This document shows, one piece after another, positions 14,320 through 20,307 of a stretch of DNA of 20,307 nt. The translations under genes were made by a program, and so were the position numbers. The notes beneath the pieces are model-generated. The model made no database searches. It was not told the DNA's origin and was given only the letters and a program-made list of their open reading frames with translations. The stretch spans positions 1-20,307 of the forward strand of contig FR894022.1 of the NCBI GenBank assembly GCA_000434115.1, given 5' to 3'. Each line of letters starts with the position of its first letter. Positions within the stretch are counted from its first letter, which is position 1. This DNA comes from Roseburia sp. CAG:309 (GTDB taxonomy: Bacteria > Bacillota > Clostridia > Lachnospirales > Lachnospiraceae).

Positions 14320-15780
14320 ATGAAGGTATGTATCGTGGCAGAGGGTTGTTACCCTTATGTTGTAGGCGGTGTATCGAGCTGGATCCACAGTATGATCCGT
14401 TCGTTTCCTAATCTTGAATTTCAAATACTGGCAATTATTTCCAACCGTTCCCTGAGTGGAAAATTTGCGTATGAACTACCGGAAAATGTAACGCAGGTAC
14501 ACGAAGTATATTTGGAAGATTTTGACTGGGATGGCGCGGGCGGCAAGGGAAGAGAAATCCACCTGACAAAAAAAGAATACCAGGCAGTGAGAAGCCTTAT
14601 CCTGAATCAGGAAATTGACTGGAGTGTGATCTTTGAACTTTTTCAGAATCGTACCTTTTCGCTGAATAAGCTGCTGATGGGACCGGATTTTTACCACATG
14701 GTTTCGGAGTGCTACCGGAAAAATTATCCGCATATCGTCTTTTCGGATTTCCTTTGGACGATGCGTTCCATTTATCTGCCGCTGTTTTTGGTGCTGAAGA
14801 GCCGGATCCCGAAAGCGGATCTGTATCACTGTGTGGCAACAGGGTATGCCGGTGTACTGGGAAGTATGGCGAAATATTTGTATGGCTGTGAATTGTTGAT
14901 TTCAGAGCATGGGATTTATACGAGAGAAAGAGAAGAAGAAATCATCAAAGCTTCGTGGGTAGCCGGTGTTTATAAAAATATATGGATCGAGCAGTTTAAA
15001 AAAATGTCACTTCTCGCTTATGATCAGGCGGATATTGTTACCAGTCTGTATGCCAGAGCGAGACAACTGCAGCTGGAACTTGGCTGCCCGGCGGAAAAGA
15101 CGCGTGTCACGCCAAATGGAATTGATGTGGAGCGGCTGGCGGATCTTCCCGGGAAAACGGAAGAAGATAAAAATATGATTCACATCGGAGCCGTGCTTCG
15201 TGTCACGCCGATCAAAGATGTGAAGACGATGATTCAGGCATTTGCGTTTGCCAAAAAAAAGGTGGACCGGTTAAAATTGTGGATCATGGGACCCTGCGAT
15301 GAGGATGAACAGTATGCAAAAGAGTGCTTTGATCTTGTGGAGGCACTCAATGTAAAAGATGTAGTATTTACCGGAAGAGTGGATATCCGTGACTATCTTG
15401 GGCGGATGGATTTTACGATATTAACGAGTATCAGCGAAGGACAGCCGCTTACGATCTTAGAGAGTTACGCGGCGCATAAACCGGTTATTGCAACGGATGT
15501 CGGAAATTGTCGTGAACTGATCTATGGAGACAAAGAAGGCGAAAAGCCGGCGGGAATCCTTACACACATTATGAATCTGGAAGAAATTTCCGAGGCGATG
15601 GTGGAACTGGCAGAAAATGACAAAATGCGGAAAGACATGGGAGAAGCCGGATATGAACGTGTGATGGCAGGATATAAGGTGCAGGATATGAAGCTGGTTT
15701 ATCGTGGAATCTATCAGGAATTTGCAAAAAAAAGAAATGAAAAATGGAACGAAGAACCCTTTCACATCAAGAAGCCGTGA
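14320..15780 (+). CDS. pelF: PelF, GT4 glycosyltransferase that builds the Pel polymer
   Basis: A 486-residue cytoplasmic GT4 glycosyltransferase with the unmistakable PelF opening MKVCIVAEGCYPYVVGGVSS, including the GGV loop (16-18). Further family landmarks are SEHGIYTRERE (195-205), TPNGID (264-269), the donor-phosphate residues R294 and K299 in RVTPIKD, and the retaining-GT EX7E motif EGQPLTILE (E373, E381). Length is close to the roughly 507 residues of Pseudomonas PelF. PelF is the soluble polymerising enzyme, using UDP-sugar donors; Pel of Pseudomonas is rich in N-acetylgalactosamine/galactosamine, but the sugar used here cannot be read from the sequence. The frame opens earlier (14272), inside the preceding gene. 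ATG 14320 follows AAAGGAGAG by 6 bases and gives the exact family start. PelG follows after 24 bases. Confidence 0.95.
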   Translation: MKVCIVAEGCYPYVVGGVSSWIHSMIRSFPNLEFQILAIISNRSLSGKFAYELPENVTQVHEVYLEDFDWDGAGGKGREIHLTKKEYQAVRSLILNQEIDWSVIFELFQNRTFSLNKLLMGPDFYHMVSECYRKNYPHIVFSDFLWTMRSIYLPLFLVLKSRIPKADLYHCVATGYAGVLGSMAKYLYGCELLISEHGIYTREREEEIIKASWVAGVYKNIWIEQFKKMSLLAYDQADIVTSLYARARQLQLELGCPAEKTRVTPNGIDVERLADLPGKTEEDKNMIHIGAVLRVTPIKDVKTMIQAFAFAKKKVDRLKLWIMGPCDEDEQYAKECFDLVEALNVKDVVFTGRVDIRDYLGRMDFTILTSISEGQPLTILESYAAHKPVIATDVGNCRELIYGDKEGEKPAGILTHIMNLEEISEAMVELAENDKMRKDMGEAGYERVMAGYKVQDMKLVYRGIYQEFAKKRNEKWNEEPFHIKKP

Positions 15781-15804
15781 GAATGAGCAGAATGGAGGAA
15801 GACG

Positions 15805-17250
15805 ATGGCAGGTATCGGTGTAAAATTAAATAAGATCTACAATAAAAATACATTGACAACCAATATAATAGGTATGGGTTACAGCACCATGATCACGATC
15901 GCTCCAATGATTCTTGTTATCGCTGCGATCATGGCGATGCAGGTGCTGCTTGACGTCTCAAAAGTGGGATATGCACAGCGCGAATTATTTGCCTGTACGG
16001 TGCTTTATATTTTCATCTTTTCCCTGCTCAGTGCAGCACCGTTTAACTCTGTATTATCGCGCTATATGTCCGATATAATATATGAGGAAAAATACGAAGA
16101 TGTGCTTCCGTGTTTTTATGTCGGAATAATGTTAAATCTTGGTGTCAGCTGTGTAGTTGGTATCGTTTTCTGCGTGCGGGAATATCTGACCGGAGAGGTG
16201 CCGGCATGGTTTGTATTTGCCGGGTATTGCGGGTATGTAGCACTTGTGCTTGTTTTTTATCAGATGCTCTACCTTTCGATATGTAAAGACTACAAAAAGA
16301 TTTCCTTTTTCTTCCTGCTTGGTATGGCGGTGACGGTAGCTTTGGCAGTGATTTTTGCAATTGTTTTTGGGTGTGATAAAACGTATTCCATGCTGGTGGC
16401 ACTGGACATCGGATTTTTCCTGATCGCCAGTCTTGAATTTGCTGTGATCCGGAACTATTTTAAGAAAAACAGCGGTGAATACAAGCGGGTACTCAGTTAT
16501 TTTCGAATTTACTGGAAGTTAGTTATGACCAATTTTTTGTATACGCTGGGATTGTATATTCACAACTTTGTATTTTGGACGACCGATCTTCGGATGGTTG
16601 TGGCAGATACGTTTGTCTGCGTGACATCGTATGATTTGGCGACATGCCTTGCGATGTTTACCAATCTTTCTTCCAGTGTAATCTTTATTTCGCGTGTGGA
16701 GATGCATTTTCACGCGCGCTACAAAGCCTATTCGGAGGCGGTGATCGGAGGAAGAAAGATGGATATCGAACTGGCGAAGAAGAGAATGTTCCGCCAATTA
16801 TGCGAAGAATTGATGAATCTGGTGCGGATCCAGTTTATCATTTCCGTCATTTTATTTTTTATTTGTATTATCTTGTTGCCAAGATTTGGATTTGATGGAC
16901 TGGTTTTGAAAATTTACCCTTGCCTGGCAGCCGGATATTTTGTATTATTTATTATGTATGCTGCAATTATTTTTCTGTACTATTTTAATGATCTGACGGG
17001 AGCGCTGATGACCGCATTTTTGTTCTGCTTTGTCACCTGGCTGTCATCGGTGGTAGCAACCTGGCTGCCGGAGATCTGGTATGGGATTGGAGTGTTTATC
17101 GGTTCGTTTGTCGGCTTCTGCGTCGCATATGCGAGACTCCGCTGGCTTGAAAAAAATCTTGATGAGCACGTATTCTGCAGGGGCAGCCTGCTGCGACATA
17201 AAAGAGGAGTTCCGCCGGAATCAAAAGTATTTGACCGGTATAAGGATTGA
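15805..17250 (+). CDS. pelG: PelG, MOP-type membrane protein of the Pel synthase/transporter
   Basis: A 481-residue polytopic membrane protein with about 12 hydrophobic segments and no soluble domain. It starts with a short basic helix and a segment reading GMGYSTMITIAPMILVIAA, followed by LLSAAPFNSVLSRYMSDIIYEEKYED, a conserved PelG feature (the 'PF..VLSRYxSD' motif). Mid-protein it shows YDLATCLAMFTNLSSSVIFISRVEMHFHARY, the other region conserved in the family. PelG belongs to the MOP flippase superfamily and works with PelD, PelE and PelF to move the growing polymer across the membrane. Its position directly after pelF is the usual one. GGAGGA at 15794-15799 lies before ATG 15805. No outer-membrane partner genes (pelB, pelC) are present, as expected for a Gram-positive. 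Confidence 0.94.
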   Translation: MAGIGVKLNKIYNKNTLTTNIIGMGYSTMITIAPMILVIAAIMAMQVLLDVSKVGYAQRELFACTVLYIFIFSLLSAAPFNSVLSRYMSDIIYEEKYEDVLPCFYVGIMLNLGVSCVVGIVFCVREYLTGEVPAWFVFAGYCGYVALVLVFYQMLYLSICKDYKKISFFFLLGMAVTVALAVIFAIVFGCDKTYSMLVALDIGFFLIASLEFAVIRNYFKKNSGEYKRVLSYFRIYWKLVMTNFLYTLGLYIHNFVFWTTDLRMVVADTFVCVTSYDLATCLAMFTNLSSSVIFISRVEMHFHARYKAYSEAVIGGRKMDIELAKKRMFRQLCEELMNLVRIQFIISVILFFICIILLPRFGFDGLVLKIYPCLAAGYFVLFIMYAAIIFLYYFNDLTGALMTAFLFCFVTWLSSVVATWLPEIWYGIGVFIGSFVGFCVAYARLRWLEKNLDEHVFCRGSLLRHKRGVPPESKVFDRYKD

Positions 17251-17270
17251 CACAGGAAAGGAAGAAGAAA

Positions 17271-17657
17271 ATGCAAACAGGAGATATGTTACGAATTTTA
17301 TTGATTTTTCTCGGTTGTTTTTTGGTGATAAAGACGACATTGTCGCTGGCAAGGCGAAAATTAAAAGAGCAGTTTTGTCTTTTGTGGGGCGTGATCGCAC
17401 TTGGGCTGATTATTTCAGGAATCTGCATCCGTCCGACCCTTTGGAACCAGTATGTCAGCACACGGGGAATGGCTGTGATCGTCGTGATCGGAATCTGTGC
17501 ACTTTGGTGTCTGTTTTATCTGAGTACACAGCTTTCTGTACTGAGTAGAAAAAATCAAGAGCTTGCGATGCAGGTGTCGCTGTTAAATCAGGAAAATGAG
17601 ATGCTTTTGGAAAAAATTCAGGAAGTACAGGACGCTGTTAAAAAGGAGTCAAAATGA
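17271..17657 (+). CDS. DUF2304-like small membrane protein
   Basis: A 128-residue protein with three hydrophobic segments (about residues 5-22, 31-51 and 63-84), then a coiled-coil tail (SVLSRKNQELAMQVSLLNQENEMLLEKIQEVQDAV). Three short helices with KLKEQFCLLWGVIALGL after the first one and a coiled-coil end are the DUF2304 pattern. Such genes are very often next to GT2 enzymes that transfer sugars to polyprenyl phosphate, and are thought to be accessory membrane partners; the exact function is not proven. Here a DPM1-like GT2 lies one gene downstream. A TTG at 17247 opens the frame earlier, but AGGAAAGGAAG just upstream of ATG 17271 and the normal length favour the later start. The stop overlaps the GT4 start as ATGA (17654-17657). 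Confidence 0.78.
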   Translation: MQTGDMLRILLIFLGCFLVIKTTLSLARRKLKEQFCLLWGVIALGLIISGICIRPTLWNQYVSTRGMAVIVVIGICALWCLFYLSTQLSVLSRKNQELAMQVSLLNQENEMLLEKIQEVQDAVKKESK

Positions 17658-18868
17658 AACAGGTATTATTTGTGATCAATACGCTTGGCTGCGCCGGTGC
17701 CGAGACAGCAATGATCGAGATGATCCGGAATATGGACCCGGAAAAATATAAAATATCGGTATTTGTTCTGCTAAATCAGGGAGAAATGATTCACCGGCTT
17801 CCCGAATCGGTAACCGTATTAAATGAGCATTTTTCAGACAGTTCTGTACTGAGTAAAGAAGGAAAGAAAGAATTAAACCGTTATATTTTCTCCCAATTGT
17901 TTCACAGGGGAACGATTTGGAAAAAAATACCATATATATTCCGCGGGCTGGTGCCGATGATCCGCAGTAAACGGATTTTGCCGGATAAACTGTTATGGCG
18001 GGTGATGGCAGAAGCGGCTCCTCGGTTTGACACGCATTATGATATGGCAGTCGCTTATCTGGAGGGCGGTTCCACTTACTATGTGGCAGATTATGTGTCA
18101 GCGGATGTAAAAGTCGGCTTTGTACATATTGATTATGAAAAAGCGGGTTATACGAGGCAGCTTGACGGCGGTTGTTATGATTTGTTTGACCGCATCTGTC
18201 CGGTGTCCGATGAAGTGAAAGAACATTTTCTTGCGGTGTATCCGAGGTATGAGGCAAAGACGAAAGTATTTCACAATATGATCGATACGGATAAGATTCG
18301 CGAAGGAGCAGAAAAGTCCGGTGGATTTGAAGATGATTTTGCCGGTGTGCGGCTTTTGACAGTAGGGCGGCTGACGGCGCAAAAGGCATATGAGATCGCT
18401 GTCGATGCGATGAAGCTTTTGAAGGAGCGGGGACGCAATGTCCGCTGGTATATTCTTGGGGAAGGTGAAGAGCGGAAGGCACTTGAAAAAAAGATTAAAG
18501 AGTATGGATTGGAACAGGATTTTCTGCTGTTAGGTGCGAAAGAAAATCCGTATCCTTATTATAAGCAGTGCGACATTTATGTGCATGCAACCCGGTTTGA
18601 AGGAAAGAGTATTGCGATTCAGGAGGCACAGACGCTTGGCTGCACGATCCTTGCGTCGGACTGCCCGGGGAACCGGGAACAGATCGAGGATGGTGTGGAT
18701 GGAAAAATGTGTCCGCTCAGTGCCGAAGGAATCTGCGACGTGCTGTGTGAATTGCTGGATGATAAAGAGGCCTGTGCAGCTTACGGAAAGATGGCACAAA
18801 AGAAAGAATTATCCGAAAAGATACAGCTGACAGAATTACTAAATTTAATGGAAAATGAGAGGGAATGA
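17654..18868 (+). CDS. GT4-family glycosyltransferase (GT-B fold)
   Basis: A 404-residue retaining glycosyltransferase. The acceptor-side N-terminus reads MKQVLFVINTLGCAGAETAM, a typical GT4 start with the GAE loop. The donor side has TVGRLTAQKAYEIAVDAM (236-253), YILGEGEER, and the EX7E motif FEGKSIAIQEA (E316, E324), followed by SDCPGNREQI and DGVDGKMCP. H158 (GFVHIDYEK) is at the position of the conserved acceptor-domain His. It is distinct from PelF, so it likely adds a different sugar, either in side chains or in a linkage lipid. Its start overlaps the DUF2304 stop (ATGA), behind AAGGAG (17643-17648), which points to coupled translation. The exact substrate cannot be told. Confidence 0.92.
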   Translation: MKQVLFVINTLGCAGAETAMIEMIRNMDPEKYKISVFVLLNQGEMIHRLPESVTVLNEHFSDSSVLSKEGKKELNRYIFSQLFHRGTIWKKIPYIFRGLVPMIRSKRILPDKLLWRVMAEAAPRFDTHYDMAVAYLEGGSTYYVADYVSADVKVGFVHIDYEKAGYTRQLDGGCYDLFDRICPVSDEVKEHFLAVYPRYEAKTKVFHNMIDTDKIREGAEKSGGFEDDFAGVRLLTVGRLTAQKAYEIAVDAMKLLKERGRNVRWYILGEGEERKALEKKIKEYGLEQDFLLLGAKENPYPYYKQCDIYVHATRFEGKSIAIQEAQTLGCTILASDCPGNREQIEDGVDGKMCPLSAEGICDVLCELLDDKEACAAYGKMAQKKELSEKIQLTELLNLMENERE

Positions 18869-18870
18869 AG

Positions 18871-19653
18871 ATGACAGGTGAGAAAAAGGCAAAGAAAGAA
18901 TTATTGATTATCATTCCTGCGTATAATGAGGCAAATAATATTACAAAATTGTTGGAAAAACTTGAAAGTCCGGAGATTGCTGAGATTGCAGATGTCCTTA
19001 TCATGAATGATGCGTCTTCTGACGATACGAACTGGATTGTAAAGGCACGCAATCACGCAATCGTGACACATGTATTTAATCTGGGCTACGGAAGTGCACT
19101 CCAGCTTGGCTATAAGTATGCAATCCGTCGTGGCTATGAATATGTTATTCAGATGGACGCAGATGGCCAGCATGATGTATGCAACATTCCTGTTATCTAT
19201 GAAAAATTAAAAACAAAGGATGAAAATGGAAAATGTCCGGATATTGTTCTTGGTTCCCGTTTTATGGAAGGAAGTTCAGATTTTCCGGTATCGTTTTTGA
19301 AAAAGATCGCCTGGGGGCTGTTCCGCGGACTGATCTATCTTGGCACAAAGCGCAAAATCGCTGACCCAACGACCGGATTACAGGGGCTCAGCCGCCGTGT
19401 CGTGATTTTCTATTCGACGTACAATCATTTTGATGACAAATACCCGGATGCCAATATTATCATGCAGATGCTTTTACTTGGCTACCGTCTTGTCGAGGTG
19501 CCGGCAGTGATGCATCCGCGTGTGGAAGGAAAGAGTATGCATTCAGGATTGAAACCGGTTGTGTATATGTTCCGCATGATGTTTTCTATTGTAGCTGTAT
19601 GGATTGGCATAAAACTGTTTAAGATTGATGAAGAGGTGTCGGATGAGGAGTAA
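18871..19653 (+). CDS. DPM1-like GT2 glycosyltransferase (polyprenyl-phosphate sugar synthase type)
   Basis: A 260-residue GT2 enzyme of the dolichyl-phosphate-mannose-synthase type. It shows LLIIIPAYNEANNI at the start, MNDASSDDT (45-53), the metal-binding MDADGQHD (95-102), VLGSRFMEG and the membrane-near signature DPTTGLQGLSR (165-175). A C-terminal hydrophobic stretch (about 230-250, FRMMFSIVAVWIGIKLF) could anchor it to the membrane. These enzymes transfer a sugar from a nucleotide to polyprenyl phosphate, making the donor for GT-C transferases outside the cell. It fits with the DUF2304 protein and the GT-C-like protein in the same operon. ATG 18865 would overlap the previous stop as ATGA, but AGAGGG (18858-18863) is better spaced for ATG 18871. 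The stop overlaps the next gene by 11 bases. Confidence 0.9.
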   Translation: MTGEKKAKKELLIIIPAYNEANNITKLLEKLESPEIAEIADVLIMNDASSDDTNWIVKARNHAIVTHVFNLGYGSALQLGYKYAIRRGYEYVIQMDADGQHDVCNIPVIYEKLKTKDENGKCPDIVLGSRFMEGSSDFPVSFLKKIAWGLFRGLIYLGTKRKIADPTTGLQGLSRRVVIFYSTYNHFDDKYPDANIIMQMLLLGYRLVEVPAVMHPRVEGKSMHSGLKPVVYMFRMMFSIVAVWIGIKLFKIDEEVSDEE

Positions 19654-20307
19654 AAAGAGGAAACTGCCGGCAGAGAGTACGGTGGCAGTTTCCAATGCCC
19701 GTCGCGGCTGGTACCGTATTTTCCCTGTTATACTGGGGGAAAAGTGGGATCCGGCAGTGGCAGAGACCAGTCTGGTCGCTGGAGACACACTGGTTTTGCT
19801 GGAAATATTGATTCCGGGAGAAGACATAGAAGAGCAGGACTTGCAGAGGCTTTGTGATGTCTTTTCCTTTTTTGTACAAAAGAAGTTTGATCTGATTCTC
19901 CGATTTTCCTATGATTTTGAGGGGAAAGGAAGGGAGAAGGATCCTTCGTCTCTTTCTGTGGTTGAATGCCATATGAGACAGATTTTTCCGGTACTAAATG
20001 AGTTTGCAGATCATATTTTTGTTTTGCAGGGAATCTTTTTGGGGAGTTGGGGAGAGATGCATTCATCTCGGTATCTCACAAAAGAAAATATACAAAAATT
20101 GGAAATACATACAAAAGAAAATATATCTCCGAAGATTATCCGCAGTGTACGCAAACCGGTGCATTGGCGTATGCTTTGCACCGATGAGAAGGAAGTCTTT
20201 TCAGAAAAGATCGGTTTGTATAACGATGGCATGTTTGGTTCAGAGACGGATCTCGGTACCTTTGCGGCTCCGGGAGAAGAACGGGAATATGCCTGGGAGG
20301 AGGCGTG
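19643..20307 (+). CDS. DUF4874/DUF4832-type protein, 3' end outside window
   Basis: The first 221 codons of a larger gene. The N-terminus carries VSNARRGWYRIF, matching the 'NPxRGFYR' motif at the start of DUF4874/DUF4832 proteins. A barrel-like region follows: FDLILRFSYDFEGKG, QIFPVLNEFADHIFVLQGIFLGSWGEMHSSRY (the 'QGxFxGxWGExH' motif with a Glu in catalytic-like position) and RIGxYNDG-like KIGLYNDGMFGSETDLGTF. The family looks like a glycoside-hydrolase-type TIM barrel and is common in exopolysaccharide loci, but activity is unproven. No signal peptide or membrane anchor is visible: the start is basic (MRSKKRKLP) with no hydrophobic stretch, odd if it acts on exported polymer. AGAGGTG (19632-19638) supports ATG 19643, overlapping the GT2 gene by 11 bases. 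Confidence 0.85.
   Translation, partial: MRSKKRKLPAESTVAVSNARRGWYRIFPVILGEKWDPAVAETSLVAGDTLVLLEILIPGEDIEEQDLQRLCDVFSFFVQKKFDLILRFSYDFEGKGREKDPSSLSVVECHMRQIFPVLNEFADHIFVLQGIFLGSWGEMHSSRYLTKENIQKLEIHTKENISPKIIRSVRKPVHWRMLCTDEKEVFSEKIGLYNDGMFGSETDLGTFAAPGEEREYAWEEA

Noticed and set aside
17676..18482. Minus-strand ORF of 268 codons opposite the GT4 gene
   Set aside because: Lies entirely within a well-supported GT4 gene; low-complexity Ser/His/Arg-rich translation with no motif.

Overview
The window reads as a low-to-medium GC Firmicute, most likely a member of the Clostridia (Lachnospiraceae-like). The reasons are purine-rich AGGAGG-type ribosome binding sites, tightly packed genes with short overlaps, almost every gene on the + strand, TTG and other non-ATG starts, and a VanR/VanS-type two-component pair. 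Genus cannot be fixed from the sequence. No rRNA, tRNA, CRISPR array or insertion sequence was found, and no stretch longer than about 100 bases lacks a gene.

Region 1 (1-5678) is a mixed chromosomal neighbourhood. It starts with the 3' end of a winged-helix DNA-binding protein, then a YaiI/YqxD (DUF188) protein, a VanR-like response regulator and its VanS-like kinase, all overlapping one another by 4-8 bases. A 101-base gap follows. It holds an inverted repeat with a T-tract (terminator) and, interlaced with it, a probable activator-dependent promoter with 11-base-spaced TAAGAAA direct repeats. This drives a membrane-anchored C39-like cysteine peptidase. Next come a lone HNH endonuclease-domain protein, a 50-codon ORF that looks like the N-terminal stump of a GH31 alpha-xylosidase, and an EamA/DMT-family transporter.

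Region 2 (5675-20307, running off the right edge) is one long polysaccharide operon behind a consensus promoter (TTGACA, 18 bp, TATAAT) whose -35 box overlaps the EamA stop codon. The order is: GT2 glycosyltransferase (no canonical start codon), stand-alone PqqD-like protein, SDR-PelD fusion, PelE-like protein, 774-aa GT-C-like membrane protein, 599-aa surface-anchored DUF2194/PelA-like protein, PelF, PelG, DUF2304-like membrane protein, GT4 glycosyltransferase, DPM1-like GT2 glycosyltransferase, and a partial DUF4874/DUF4832 protein.

The core D-E-F-G set marks this as a Gram-positive Pel-type exopolysaccharide locus. PelD keeps an RxxD c-di-GMP I-site next to a ruined GGDEF motif, PelF is the polymerising GT4 enzyme and PelG the 12-TM-class membrane partner. 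There is no pelB or pelC, as expected without an outer membrane. The unusual parts are the accessory genes. A DPM1-like GT2, a DUF2304 protein and a GT-C-like membrane protein together could make a lipid-phosphate sugar and use it to decorate the polymer outside the cell. The protein in the PelA position lacks visible deacetylase metal ligands. A PqqD-like domain sits directly before pelD without any radical SAM partner. These functional links are inferred from gene order and motifs, not shown.
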